Below, piece by piece: positions 1 to 8,896 of a DNA stretch of 64,000 nucleotides. The position numbers and the translations under genes are program-made. Source of the stretch: Phycisphaerales bacterium (GTDB lineage: Bacteria; Planctomycetota; Phycisphaerae; Phycisphaerales; UBA1924); NCBI GenBank assembly GCA_030149165.1, contig JASBRY010000008.1, positions 372,001-436,000 of the forward strand, in the 5' to 3' direction. The notes beneath the pieces are model-generated. The model made no database searches and was not told the DNA's origin. It saw only the letters and a list, made by a program, of their open reading frames with translations. How positions within the stretch are numbered: the first letter of the stretch is position 1; each line of letters opens with the position of its first letter.

Positions 1-192
1 GGCGTCCGGATCAACAGCGGAACGGACTCGGTAGTAGTTTTCGAGTCCGGCGCCATGGAGGACTTTGAAAACGGTCTTGCATCCGTTGCAGCAGAACTGG
101 TGTTCTGCGTCCGGCTCGTAGAGCCCTTCCGGGACGGGGAGGCCGCAGTGGTCGCAGTTGGTATGTTTGATGGTGTCGGATTCTGCGGTCAT
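1..192 (-). CDS. ccoI: Cation-transporting P-type ATPase CcoI/FixI, N-terminal fragment (partial)
   Basis: Only the first 64 residues are in the window; the gene runs off the left edge. The start is the ATG at 192, too short for the ORF track. The fragment reads CDHCGLPVP near residue 13 and FCCNGCKTVF near residue 34, the paired Cys clusters of the cytosolic metal-binding domain at the N-terminus of CcoI/FixI copper ATPases. CcoI moves copper across the inner membrane for the binuclear centre of cbb3 oxidase. It begins 3 bp after the TauE/SafE gene in the cco operon, which supports the name. The ATPase body itself cannot be seen. Confidence 0.8.
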   Translation of the reverse strand, partial: MTAESDTIKHTNCDHCGLPVPEGLYEPDAEHQFCCNGCKTVFKVLHGAGLENYYRVRSAVDPDA

Positions 193-195
193 CGA

Positions 196-1020
196 TTAAG
201 GATCATTGGGAGCATCCGCTGAAGATTCTGGTTCTTCTTCCATCGGGAGTCCAGCTTCGCAGAGCGGACAGGTCGCATCAGGATCGGTCGGGACCGCAGC
301 GGGGTTGTCTGCAATACCCAGCGTTTCGGGAGACATCTCCGGCGCTTGGAGTCGCCCCATCGCCGTGAACGCGCCGACGAGGACAACGGCGCACGCACTG
401 ATCGCGGGGATTTTCGCGTGGAGTGGTCCGGCGAGCATCTGGATTCCCGCGCCGAGGGTTGCCATGACCGGGAGAGTCCCGAGCCAGAACACAGCCATGG
501 TGAGTCCACCCCAGATTGGCGATCCTGTTCCCGCGGCGGTGAATGCGAAGGCATACAACCAGCCGCATGGGAGGAGGGTTGTCAGCAGTCCGATGGTGAG
601 GGCGCGTTTGAACGGGGTCAGGTTGAACGCGAGTCGCTGTCCCTTTTCAACAGCTCGTTGCATGAACTTGGGTGCTCGCGCATGCTTGATTCGTAAGCCT
701 TTGATGCGAGCGAGCGCGATGAGTCCGAACCCGATCATGAACACGCCTGCGAAGATCGCGGCGGCGCGTTGCACTCCAACGAATGAACCTCCGAAGTCCA
801 GTGCTTGTCCGATGGATCCCGCGATGACTCCGAGGAGTGTGTAGGTCGCGAGTCGTCCGCCGTGGTATGCGGATTGGAGTTTGAGTTTCTGGGATCTGGA
901 TTGTTGTCCGTCGGCGCCGAGGGCGAAGAGCATGAGTCCGCCGCACATTCCGGCGCAGTGGAGCGATCCGACGAGTGAGGCGGTGAGGACGGTCGCGATG
1001 AGGACGAAGATCGGATCCAT
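196..1020 (-). CDS. Sulfite exporter TauE/SafE family membrane protein of the cco operon
   Basis: The 274-residue polytopic protein opens with a membrane segment containing SLHCAGMCGGLML, the HCxGMCGG signature of the TauE/SafE-like proteins (often DsbD/CcdA-related in annotation) that accompany ccoGHIS clusters. About six hydrophobic segments follow, then a soluble tail with CPLCEAGL near residue 250. By position it lies between ccoH and ccoI, where many genomes place ccoS or this family. The likely job is copper or thiol handling during cbb3 maturation, but this is inferred from neighbours. Four bases separate it from ccoH, so the two are probably co-translated. Confidence 0.82.
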   Translation of the reverse strand: MDPIFVLIATVLTASLVGSLHCAGMCGGLMLFALGADGQQSRSQKLKLQSAYHGGRLATYTLLGVIAGSIGQALDFGGSFVGVQRAAAIFAGVFMIGFGLIALARIKGLRIKHARAPKFMQRAVEKGQRLAFNLTPFKRALTIGLLTTLLPCGWLYAFAFTAAGTGSPIWGGLTMAVFWLGTLPVMATLGAGIQMLAGPLHAKIPAISACAVVLVGAFTAMGRLQAPEMSPETLGIADNPAAVPTDPDATCPLCEAGLPMEEEPESSADAPNDP

Positions 1021-1023
1021 GTG

Positions 1024-1554
1024 TTATCCCTCGAGCTCAAGCGATTTGATGACGAGGGCTTGTTCACCTGCGTGGCGGATCGAGATTCGGTATTCCCAGA
1101 GTCCGTTGGTGTGCATGCCTTGCAAACGGGATTGGTACTGTCCCGCGCCGCCATGCTGGAGGATGTTGGTGAAGGTGTCGCGTGCGTTGGACTGCGCGAA
1201 ACAGGTGATCTCAACGAGCGAATCTTCGATCGGATTGTTGTCCTGATCAAGGATCATGACGGATACGAGCCGAGATCCGACGGGATCGAGGACTGGAGAT
1301 GTGCTGACGCGGACATCCCATCCGAGACGATCCGCCGTGTTGAGCATTTCTTTTTCGCTGTCCCAATCAAGCGAGCGAGCGTAGTAGTCGGGTTCCACGG
1401 CGTGGGACCCCTTGCGAGCGCCCATCACTCCGGTGGTGATGATGAGGGTCGCGGAGAAGACGAACATGAGCACGATCGCGACGGGCCAATGGAGTCCCTT
1501 TTCAAAGAATGAACGATCGTCTTGTTTGTTGTTGTTGGTCTGGCTGTTATCCAT
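1024..1554 (-). CDS. ccoH: FixH/CcoH family cbb3 oxidase assembly protein
   Basis: The 176-residue protein has a charged Asn/Lys-rich N-terminus, one membrane segment (residues about 25-45, GLHWPVAIVLMFVFSATLII) and a periplasmic domain with YYARSLDWDSEKE, the usual FixH layout. FixH/CcoH is needed for stable cbb3 assembly, probably in copper supply or subunit joining. It overlaps the end of ccoG by 8 bp, indicating translational coupling. Family assignment rests on topology, the YY...D motif and position after ccoG. Confidence 0.85.
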   Translation of the reverse strand: MDNSQTNNNKQDDRSFFEKGLHWPVAIVLMFVFSATLIITTGVMGARKGSHAVEPDYYARSLDWDSEKEMLNTADRLGWDVRVSTSPVLDPVGSRLVSVMILDQDNNPIEDSLVEITCFAQSNARDTFTNILQHGGAGQYQSRLQGMHTNGLWEYRISIRHAGEQALVIKSLELEG

Positions 1555-2992
1555 CGGAGTTGCTCTCTTCCGGAGTGATTGTAGGTTCGCGGTATTTCGG
1601 GCCTTTCATCTCAAAGACCATGTCTTTGGAGAAGTCTTGGCCGTCGGAGATGGTGATGGTGATCTCGATCTGTCCTGATGTGAACACTTGTGGGTCTGCG
1701 ACGATCGGGAACTTCTGCGAGCCCTCTTTTCCTGGCTCCACGGTGAGGACGCCGTATCCATCTCCGACATGAACACCGGCGGGATCGGTGATCGTGAGTG
1801 TGTACTCGATGGGTTCCTCGGAACGGTTGGTGATGCGTGTGCGGAGCTGATTGGTGATCTCACCTGATGGGAGTGTGTAGAACGGAAGACCCGCTTCGCG
1901 TCCGATCCATACTTCTGAGGTGCCTTTGGTGCTCAGGACATACAAGAATCCTGCAAAGACGAGCAGGAGGATCGCGGGGTACACGATGATGCGTGGACGG
2001 ATGAGGTGACGGACATTGCCGCGCACAGCATTCTCGGATGAGTAGCGGATCAAGCCGCGTGGACGACCGATCTTGTCCATGATGGTGTTGCACGCGTCGA
2101 TGCACTGAGCGCATCCGATGCACTCGAGCTGTGGACCCATGCGGATATCGATCCCAGTCGGACAGGTCTGGACGCACATGGTACAGTCGATGCAGTCTCC
2201 GAGCACTGGGAGCGAGACATCGGACGAATCAGCGTCTTCTTGAGTCTTGCGTCGTTTCTTGCCTCGTGGTTCGCCTCGTCCTTTGTCGTAGGTGACAATG
2301 AGTGAGTCTTGGTCGGTGAGCGCCCCCTGCATGCGTGCGTATGGACAAACTACACAGCAGACCTGCTCGCGGAAGAACGCGAAGTCGAACATCATCAATC
2401 CGGTCGTCACGGCGACGATCAGGAACGCGACGGGGTGATTGAATGGTGATCCGAAGATCCAATCATTAACGGTCGAGGCGCCGACAAAGTACGACAGGAA
2501 GGTCTGCGCGAGGTGCAGCGAGATCAGGAAGTACACGATGTACATGAGCACACGGCGTAGTCCGATGTTCTTGGGTTTCTTGCGCCCCGGTCCTCCGATG
2601 AAGAGGCGCTCGATGGGACGGTAAAGGAACTCCATGTACACGGTTTGGGGGCACATCCATCCGCACCAGACGCGGCCAAAGAGCGCGGTGACGAGGAAGA
2701 TGGTGAAGAACACCATGATCATGAAGAGACCAAAGAGCAGCGTGTCTGTTGGGAGGAAGGTCTTTCCGAAGAAGGTGAACTCGCGTGCTCGGACATTGAG
2801 GAGCATCGCGGGCTTGCCGTTGATCGTGATGAATGGGAGGAGCGAGTAGGTCGCGATAAGGATGTACGCGACGGCGCGGCGCCAGTTGAGGAACTTGCCC
2901 GGCGAGAGTCTTGGACGGATCCATCGGCGTGATCCATCATCATTGAGTGTGGAAAGGACGCGCTCGTTGGGTTTCAGAAGTGACTCAGACAT
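1547..2992 (-). CDS. ccoG: cbb3 oxidase accessory iron-sulfur protein CcoG/FixG
   Basis: The 481-residue protein has an N-terminal membrane segment (about residues 36-60), GRVWCGWMCPQTVYME in the next membrane region, a further VVCPYARMQGAL motif and a ferredoxin-like part near residues 265-300 with CIDCTMCVQTCP and CIGCAQCIDACN. These supply two 4Fe-4S clusters. The C-terminal part after residue about 340 begins with one more membrane helix and is an Ig-like FixG domain. CcoG acts as a membrane cupric reductase in copper delivery to the cbb3 active site. Length and motif order match the family. It follows ccoP with an 86-bp gap. Confidence 0.95.
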   Translation of the reverse strand: MSESLLKPNERVLSTLNDDGSRRWIRPRLSPGKFLNWRRAVAYILIATYSLLPFITINGKPAMLLNVRAREFTFFGKTFLPTDTLLFGLFMIMVFFTIFLVTALFGRVWCGWMCPQTVYMEFLYRPIERLFIGGPGRKKPKNIGLRRVLMYIVYFLISLHLAQTFLSYFVGASTVNDWIFGSPFNHPVAFLIVAVTTGLMMFDFAFFREQVCCVVCPYARMQGALTDQDSLIVTYDKGRGEPRGKKRRKTQEDADSSDVSLPVLGDCIDCTMCVQTCPTGIDIRMGPQLECIGCAQCIDACNTIMDKIGRPRGLIRYSSENAVRGNVRHLIRPRIIVYPAILLLVFAGFLYVLSTKGTSEVWIGREAGLPFYTLPSGEITNQLRTRITNRSEEPIEYTLTITDPAGVHVGDGYGVLTVEPGKEGSQKFPIVADPQVFTSGQIEITITISDGQDFSKDMVFEMKGPKYREPTITPEESNSDG

Positions 2993-3078
2993 CGATGAGA
3001 CTCCCGCTCTCCTTTGCTGTCCTGCTGCAGTGGGAAACGATGTGATGGTGTTTCCACCATCGCATCGGGTGTGTGTGA

Positions 3079-3675
3079 TTATCCGCCTTGATCTGCGGAG
3101 ATTGGTTCTGGGAATGGAGGGATCTCTTCACCCTCGACGCCTCGTGGGCCGTCGAGCATCTGTCCACGGAGTGAAGCGACATATCCGACGACGAGCGCGA
3201 TCTCGTTCTCGTCGAGGAGGTTCACATTCGCGGGCATCGCGCCGTTTGCGGCACCATTGGTGATCACATCGATCATGCCTTCAAGATCCGTGAGGTTCTT
3301 GTAGTGGTTGTCGGTGAGGTTTGGTCCGATGAGACCTTCGCCGTTCTGTCCGTGACAGAGGGTGCAGGTGCCTGCGAAGACCGAAGCACCTTGCTCGAGC
3401 CAGTTCTCGTCACCCATGACCGTTCGGACCTTGGTGACCTGGTCATCGATGGTCATGAGCTGCGCGAACTGTTTCTCGATCGCGATCTGGCGTGTGTTCT
3501 CCAATCGCGTGATGCGATCGGGGATGAGCGGGGTCAGGTGCCAGACGACGACATAGATGACGGACCAGATAATGGTTCCCCAGAAGATGAGGTGCCACCA
3601 ACCTGGGGTGGGGTTGTCGTACTCCTGGATACCGTCGTAGTTGTGGTCGAGCAGTTCTGGATTCTTCTCAGCCAT
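3079..3675 (-). CDS. ccoP: cbb3-type cytochrome c oxidase subunit III, mono-haem CcoP
   Basis: The 198-residue protein starts with the conserved CcoP N-terminus (DGIQEYDNPTPGWWH), one membrane helix around residues 28-46 and a periplasmic cytochrome c domain with CTLCH at about residue 105 and a possible Met ligand in GAMPANVN. Classical CcoP has two CxxCH sites and about 290 residues; this one has a single haem site. It delivers electrons to the CcoN active site. It overlaps ccoQ by 8 bp. The short form is discussed under findings. Confidence 0.93.
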   Translation of the reverse strand: MAEKNPELLDHNYDGIQEYDNPTPGWWHLIFWGTIIWSVIYVVVWHLTPLIPDRITRLENTRQIAIEKQFAQLMTIDDQVTKVRTVMGDENWLEQGASVFAGTCTLCHGQNGEGLIGPNLTDNHYKNLTDLEGMIDVITNGAANGAMPANVNLLDENEIALVVGYVASLRGQMLDGPRGVEGEEIPPFPEPISADQGG

Positions 3676-3889
3676 GGGATGCCCCCTTGCCTGCTGGGTT
3701 GTGCATGTTGTCGGTGGAACTCAGGTCGTAATCGTCTTGGAGCGGGATGTTCGCTTGACGATTGCTCTCGGTCTTCGGCGTGCGGAGCACGGACCACATG
3801 ATCAGCGCGAACGCGACGAGGAAGAGGATGAGCGAGATGATCGGATAAATATCCAGATTCATGTTGGAGACGATGTCCGTGAAACTCAT
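3668..3889 (-). CDS. ccoQ: cbb3-type oxidase small subunit CcoQ
   Basis: The 73-residue protein has one hydrophobic helix (residues about 13-32, [19 protein letters not shown]) followed by a short polar tail. Size, single helix and place between ccoNO and ccoP fit CcoQ (FixQ), which stabilises the oxidase. Its ATG overlaps the stop of ccoNO in an ATGA, so it is translationally coupled. CcoQ sequences are poorly conserved, so the call leans on context. Confidence 0.85.
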   Translation of the reverse strand: MSFTDIVSNMNLDIYPIISLILFLVAFALIMWSVLRTPKTESNRQANIPLQDDYDLSSTDNMHNPAGKGASHG

Positions 3890-6195
3890 TGGTCACCTCC
3901 TGCTTGTGCTTGAGCGTCAGCTGGCGCTTCTTTGTAGAGGTCGGTTCCCAGACGCTGCAGGTACGCGATGAGTGCGATGACCTGCTTGTCCATGGTTTCA
4001 TCCATTGGTGGACCGCCTTGCTCTTCGAGTTCCGCAGCGATGGTTGCTGCTTGGAACTGTGCGTGCTCTTCGGCAGCGCCATCGAGCACCATGTCGCCGT
4101 AGGGCACGCCGAGCATCGCGTTGGCATCGACGCGTCCCTGGATTGCTGGGAAGTTGATTTCCTTGCTCAGCAGCCATGGGTAACGCGGCATGATGGAACC
4201 TGGTGAAGTATCAGCTGGGTTCTTGAAGTGCTCGTAGTGCCAGAGGTGACTCTTGCGTCCACCCTCGCGATGGAGGTCCGGACCGATTCGGCGGGAGCCC
4301 CACTGGAATGGACGGTCGTAGACGAACTCACCCGGCTTGGAGTAATCGCCGTAGCGTTTGGTTTCCCAGTAGAACGGACGGATCATCTGCGAGTGGCAGT
4401 TGTAGCACCCCTCGGAGATATAGATGTCGCGTCCGGCGAGTTCCAGTGGTGTGTAGGGCTGTACCGATGCGATAGACGGTACATTTGAAGAAACCAAGAA
4501 CATTGGGACCGCTTCAACGGCACCTCCAATCAGGACTGCGACGAGGACATACACCGTGAAGCGGATTGGTTTGCGTTCCCAGCGACGGTGCCAGTTGCCT
4601 TGGAGGAACTTGTCGCCGGCATGACCGAAACCTGCGTTTGCGGTCAAGCGTGACTTCGCTTCTGGATCACCCTCGTAGTTTGGTGAGAGTGGTGCTGCGT
4701 AGTGGACTGGTTCTTCGTACTTCTCTGGACGCGCTTTCCAGGTCATGAAGAAGTTGTAGAGCGCGATGATCGCACCTGACATGTAAAGTACACCACCGAT
4801 GACGCGGATCCAGTACATCGGGATCAGCTTGGTGACGGTTTCGATGAAGTCTGGGTATGCAAGGCGTCCGGTCTCGTCCCAAGCTCTCCACATCAAGCCT
4901 TGGGTGATGCCTGCGGTGTAGATGGAGAGGATGTAGAGGACCATACCGATGGTGCCGATCCAGAAGTGCATCGTTGCGAGTTTGGTGGAGTAAAGCTTGG
5001 TCTGGAAGAGACGAGGCATCATCCAGTAGAGCATCCCGAAGGTCATGAAGCCGTTCCATCCGAGCACGCCGGAGTGGACGTGTGCGATCGTCCAGTCGGT
5101 GTAGTGACTGAGCGAGTTCACGGCTTTGATGGAGAGGAGCGGTCCCTCGAAGGTGGACATGCCGTAGAAGGTCACGCCGACGACGAAGAACTTGAGGATT
5201 GGGTCTTTGGCAACGCGATCCCATGCGCCACGCAGGGTGAGCAGGCCGTTGATCATGCCGCCCCAGGAAGGCATCCAGAGCATGACGGAGAAGACCATGC
5301 CGAGGGTGGAGGCCCATTCAGGGAGTGCGGTGTAGTGCAGGTGGTGAGGGCCGGCCCAGATGTAGATGAAGACGAGCGACCAAAAGTGGATAATTGAGAG
5401 TTTGTAGGAGAAGACAGGGCGTTCCGCGGCTTTGGGCATGAAGTAGTACATGAGTCCGAGGAACGGCGTGGTGAGGAAGAACGCCACCGCGTTGTGGCCG
5501 TACCACCATTGCATGAGCGCGTCTTGCACACCTGCGTAGACGGGGTAGGACTTCATCAGGAATGCGGGACCTGCGAACTCGCCGGTCTTGATGAGGTGGA
5601 CGAATCCGGCGGGGAGCCAGATGTTGTTCCCGACATGGAGCATGGTGACGGTGACGATGGTCGCGATGTAGAACCAGAGCGCGACATAGATGTGACGCTC
5701 GCGGCGCTTGATCAGCGTGCCGATGAAGTTGCCACCAAAGAAGACGAGCCAAACGACTGCGATCGCGAGGTCGATTGGCCATTCGAGTTCAGCGTATTCC
5801 TTGCCTTGGGTGATGCCGAGGGGAAGGGTGAGAGCCGCAGACACAATAATGAGCTGCCAACCCCAGAAGTGGAGTCTGGAGAGCAGATCGGAGAACATGC
5901 GAGCTTTACACAGACGCTGCGTGGAGTAGTAGACGGCCGCGAAGATGCCGTTCCCAGCGAACGCGAAGATCGCGGCGTTGGTGTGCAGCGGACGCAGGCG
6001 TCCGAAGCTGAGATACTCGATACCGAATCCAGCGTCTGGGAATGCGAGTTGGATCGCGATGATGACACCGACGAGGAATCCCACGATTCCCCAGATGATG
6101 GTTGCCCATGCGAACATTCGTACGATCTTGTCGTCATAGACGAAGGATTCGAGTCCCTCGCGTGACGCTTCGTTTTGAGCCGCGTGTTCAGACAC
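3886..6195 (-). CDS. ccoNO: Fused cbb3-type cytochrome c oxidase subunits I and II (CcoN-CcoO)
   Basis: One 769-residue chain holds both subunits. Residues about 25-480 are CcoN, with a dozen membrane helices and His-bearing motifs such as [29 protein letters not shown] and [13 protein letters not shown] that bind the two haems b and CuB. A linker with one helix (about residues 540-565) leads to the CcoO cytochrome c domain, whose [13 protein letters not shown] motif lies near residue 598. The enzyme reduces O2 to water with high affinity and pumps protons. Such N-O fusions are known in Planctomycetes and some other lineages. It is the first gene of the cco operon and follows the promoter described separately. 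Confidence 0.97.
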   Translation of the reverse strand: MSEHAAQNEASREGLESFVYDDKIVRMFAWATIIWGIVGFLVGVIIAIQLAFPDAGFGIEYLSFGRLRPLHTNAAIFAFAGNGIFAAVYYSTQRLCKARMFSDLLSRLHFWGWQLIIVSAALTLPLGITQGKEYAELEWPIDLAIAVVWLVFFGGNFIGTLIKRRERHIYVALWFYIATIVTVTMLHVGNNIWLPAGFVHLIKTGEFAGPAFLMKSYPVYAGVQDALMQWWYGHNAVAFFLTTPFLGLMYYFMPKAAERPVFSYKLSIIHFWSLVFIYIWAGPHHLHYTALPEWASTLGMVFSVMLWMPSWGGMINGLLTLRGAWDRVAKDPILKFFVVGVTFYGMSTFEGPLLSIKAVNSLSHYTDWTIAHVHSGVLGWNGFMTFGMLYWMMPRLFQTKLYSTKLATMHFWIGTIGMVLYILSIYTAGITQGLMWRAWDETGRLAYPDFIETVTKLIPMYWIRVIGGVLYMSGAIIALYNFFMTWKARPEKYEEPVHYAAPLSPNYEGDPEAKSRLTANAGFGHAGDKFLQGNWHRRWERKPIRFTVYVLVAVLIGGAVEAVPMFLVSSNVPSIASVQPYTPLELAGRDIYISEGCYNCHSQMIRPFYWETKRYGDYSKPGEFVYDRPFQWGSRRIGPDLHREGGRKSHLWHYEHFKNPADTSPGSIMPRYPWLLSKEINFPAIQGRVDANAMLGVPYGDMVLDGAAEEHAQFQAATIAAELEEQGGPPMDETMDKQVIALIAYLQRLGTDLYKEAPADAQAQAGGDQ

Positions 6196-6641
6196 TGTTG
6201 TTCTCCAGACTTCGTCCTGTGCGTGTGGTTGGGGTACCGAACTCCAACCAACTTCCAGTGTAATTTCCCGGATTCGTTTTTGGCTTTGTCGGGCGTCACG
6301 CGCTCAAAAAACCAAAAATGGATCCATACGAGATCCGTATCGTATAACAGGAATCATTCCTGTGTCAACGATTGTGGCTTATTTTGATATATATATCCAG
6401 AATCGCAGAAAAATCGATGAACTATGAGGCAGAGGGATGATTGGGTTCCTGTTTGGCGTGAATTGATCGATTTGGAGACGATTTTGCACACGCGCTGTGT
6501 TCCTGCATCACGGTAATCCATGTGCTGCATAGGGCGTATTCTCGGAGCAGCTTGATCGGCTGTAGGACAGCTAAGTCCATCATTTACAGAACATTGGCAC
6601 TCTGGCACGGCGGAGGAGTTCTAGGAGTCGATCTGTTTTCA
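6196..6641. other. Divergent intergenic region between ccoNO and a membrane protein gene
   Basis: This 446-bp stretch is AT-richer than its surroundings and holds no convincing gene. It contains the cco promoter and palindrome near 6341-6368 and an AT run with TTTTGATATATATATCC near 6384. I looked for a canonical FNR box (TTGAT-N4-ATCAA) and saw none. Confidence 0.6.
6341..6368 (-). promoter_or_regulatory. Candidate cco operon promoter with a 17-bp perfect inverted repeat in its spacer
   Basis: On the minus strand TTGACA (6368-6363) is followed after 16 bp by TATACG (6346-6341). A perfect palindrome, ACAGGAAT-C-ATTCCTGT (6347-6363), fills that spacer and touches both boxes. A start near 6333 would leave a leader of about 140 nt before ccoNO. 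A second, weaker inverted repeat, ATACG-N5-CGTAT (6326-6340), lies just downstream. The boxes are seen directly; regulator binding is inference. Confidence 0.6.
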
Positions 6642-7334
6642 ATGAATAGTGCTGAGCAGTCATCGGGTTGTGGATTCGTTGAGCGTGAGGGCGGGTTTGG
6701 GGGCGATTCGCCTTTGAGCCTCTCACACTTGCGGATGCTCGGATCGAGTGTCCAGAGTGCTCGTCCTGTGCGCAAGGCATCGGGGTATGCTCGGATGTCG
6801 GGATGGATGACACTACTCGCTGGCGCGATGAGCGTGCTGTTCTCGATCGGATCGCTGCCTGGGATGATCTTGGGATTGGCGCTTGCGGGATTCGGGATGC
6901 GTGAGCTCGGACTGGCGCGCCGGATGGATCGGCTTGATGGCTCGGCTCCGGTCTGGCTCGCAATCAATCAGTTGATGTTGGGCGCCGTGCTCATTGCGTA
7001 CGCGGTGTACAAAGTCGCGACCTACGACAGCGCTGACTCCATGATCGCGGGATCGCTCGCGTCGGATCCGACGATCGCGTCTTCACCTGAACTCGCGGGA
7101 ACGATGGATCAACTCACGCAGATCGAGTACTTGCTGAGCATGGGCATCGCGGGCGTGCTTGTTGTGGTCGCGTTTGTCGTGCAAGGAGGGACGGCTTTGT
7201 ACTACATCACCAAACGCAAGCGCGTCAATGAACTACGCACACACTGTCCAGAATGGGTGCTGCGCGTGCACGAGGTGATGAGTGATCCGAAGTCTCTCGA
7301 CGCGTCGAGTGATCAGTGGTCCAAGGCCGCGTGA
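6642..7334 (+). CDS. Uncharacterised membrane protein
   Basis: I do not recognise this protein. The ORF is open from 6522, but the ATG at 6642 with AGGAG about 15 bases upstream is a better start and gives about 230 residues. The N-terminal 50 residues are polar; three or four hydrophobic segments follow (WMTLLAGAMSVLFSIG, PGMILGLALAGFGM, LAINQLMLGAVLIAYAVY, GIAGVLVVVAFVVQGG), then a basic Lys/Arg-rich tail. It lies divergently from the cco operon and convergently with the DUF4097 gene, so context gives no function. Confidence 0.6.
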   Translation: MNSAEQSSGCGFVEREGGFGGDSPLSLSHLRMLGSSVQSARPVRKASGYARMSGWMTLLAGAMSVLFSIGSLPGMILGLALAGFGMRELGLARRMDRLDGSAPVWLAINQLMLGAVLIAYAVYKVATYDSADSMIAGSLASDPTIASSPELAGTMDQLTQIEYLLSMGIAGVLVVVAFVVQGGTALYYITKRKRVNELRTHCPEWVLRVHEVMSDPKSLDASSDQWSKAA

Positions 7335-7339
7335 GTTGA

Positions 7340-8212
7340 TTAGTCTTCCGAGTCGCCGTGGATTCTAACTGAGCCGTTGGTGGTGCGCACAGCAGAGATC
7401 ACTTCGCTATCTCCGAGTTGCATTTCCAGCGTGTGATTCGATGATTCGATCAATCGTGCATTGGGGAGATTGGATGTTTTGATGCGTCCGTTGGTGGTGC
7501 TGACACGCAGAATGCCCTCGTATGCATATCCCAGATCGAGTTCGACGCGTCCGTTGCTTGTCCGGATGCGGATCGGTCCGGAAGCGCCCTCAGTTGTGGA
7601 TACGAAGACATTGCCGTTAGAGGTGTCCCCTTCGACCAAGCCGTCTGCTTCTGAGACGAGGATGCGTCCGTTGGTGGTGATGAAGTTGATGTCGCCTTGC
7701 GAATCATCGACGCGGACAGAGCCGTTGGTGGTGCGGATGTTCATGTTTCCGCTGTGTTGATCGAGATGAACGGAGCCGTTGGTGGTTTCGACGAGTGCGT
7801 CGCCGCTGAGTCCCATGACGACGACGGAGCCATTGGAGGTTTTTGCGGATACGCCTTGTGCGTCTGGGAGGAAGACTTCGACTTTCGCGCCCTCGCCGTC
7901 GCGTCGTTTGCCTCCGGGCCATTCGACCCAAACCCTCAGCGAGTTGTCACCCATGCGATCCGCATGGACAGTTGCGAAGTCAAGTCGCTCGGCGTCGTAG
8001 CCGTAGAGTTCGACCTCGACGGCGACATTTTCACGATCTTCTTGGAGCGCACGGATCGATCCATTGGCTGTGACGATGTCCAGTGCGGAGTAGGGGCGAT
8101 GCTCGACCTTCATCACTCGATAGTCGTAGTGACGATTTCCCATCGATTCGCATCCACTAAGGAGCGAGACGGCGGTAAGTGCGAGTGCGGGAAGGGCGAT
8201 CAGACGATTCAT
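7340..8212 (-). CDS. DUF4097-type beta-repeat lipoprotein
   Basis: The 290-residue protein has a lipoprotein signal (LTAVSLLSGCESMG, lipobox near residue 20) and then about ten strand-like repeats centred on TNGS/SNGR, spaced roughly 18-22 residues: TANGSIRAL, SNGSVVVM, TNGSVHLD, TNGSVRVD, TNGRILVS, SNGNVFVS, SNGRVELD, TNGRIKTS, TNGSVRIH. This is the DUF4097 (adhesin-like) beta-solenoid pattern, expected on the outer face of a membrane. At DNA level the repeat shows as recurrent gccgttggtggt. Its role is unknown; the family is often linked to envelope stress or adhesion. Confidence 0.85.
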   Translation of the reverse strand: MNRLIALPALALTAVSLLSGCESMGNRHYDYRVMKVEHRPYSALDIVTANGSIRALQEDRENVAVEVELYGYDAERLDFATVHADRMGDNSLRVWVEWPGGKRRDGEGAKVEVFLPDAQGVSAKTSNGSVVVMGLSGDALVETTNGSVHLDQHSGNMNIRTTNGSVRVDDSQGDINFITTNGRILVSEADGLVEGDTSNGNVFVSTTEGASGPIRIRTSNGRVELDLGYAYEGILRVSTTNGRIKTSNLPNARLIESSNHTLEMQLGDSEVISAVRTTNGSVRIHGDSED

Positions 8213-8322
8213 GGTGGGCTCCTGTGCTCGGATTGCTCAACGATAGCGTACCGCATCGAGTGATACCGGCTGACATTCAATGGGATTCAGGAAGTGTGAA
8301 TTTCGCCAGACGCTCGCTCAGA

Positions 8323-8793
8323 TCAAACGATCGCGAGGATTTTGAAGCGTTTGACCCCTCTGGGAGCGTTGACGCGGATGGTCTCTCCGACGCGTGCTTT
8401 CATGAGCGCTTCACCCATCGGGGAGGTCGCGGTGACTTCAACGACATCGCCGTCCACTCCTCCTGAGGATTCTCCGACGAGTCTGTAGAGTTCGAAATCG
8501 TCCTCGTCTTCGTCCTCTTCGATGAGTTTGACGGTCGATCCTATGAAGACCACGCCTTCGGCTTGGTTGGATTCATCGACGACATGCGCCGACGCGAGTC
8601 GGGTTTCGAGGCGCTTGATTTCCGCTTCTTCCATCCCCTGCTGCTCTCGAGCGGCGTGGTATTCGGCGTTCTCTTTGAGATCTCCCAGTGCGCGCGCCTC
8701 GGCGATGCGTTCGGTGATCACGGAGCGATTCGCGGTCAGCGCGCTGAGGCGCTTCTTCAGGTTGTCGCGTTCTTCTGGGGTGATGACATCCAT
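8323..8793 (-). CDS. greA: Transcription elongation factor GreA
   Basis: The 156-residue protein matches GreA in length and layout: an N-terminal antiparallel coiled coil (residues 1-75, with ARALGDLKENAEYHAAREQQ carrying the acidic tip DLKENAEY) and a C-terminal FKBP-like domain ending in VKRFKILAIV. GreA enters the RNA polymerase secondary channel and stimulates cleavage of backtracked RNA. An acidic insertion (EEDEDEDDFELY) near residue 95 is a mild oddity. It is a single gene with about 100-bp gaps on each side. Confidence 0.95.
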   Translation of the reverse strand: MDVITPEERDNLKKRLSALTANRSVITERIAEARALGDLKENAEYHAAREQQGMEEAEIKRLETRLASAHVVDESNQAEGVVFIGSTVKLIEEDEDEDDFELYRLVGESSGGVDGDVVEVTATSPMGEALMKARVGETIRVNAPRGVKRFKILAIV

Positions 8794-8896
8794 GATTGAC
8801 TCCGTCCGGCGTTGTGCCGGTCATTGTATAGCGATCCGCTGTGTTTGATTCTCGTGGGATTGCACGCCGCGAGCCCCACTCGGCGCGGATAACAGT

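Noticed and set aside
6384-6400. FNR-like TTGATATATATATCC near the cco promoter
   Set aside because: The second half-site does not match ATCAA; it is an AT-rich run.
7450-7830. Regular DNA repeats resembling a CRISPR array
   Set aside because: The repeats are coding, vary in sequence and encode TNGS units; there are no spacers or cas genes.
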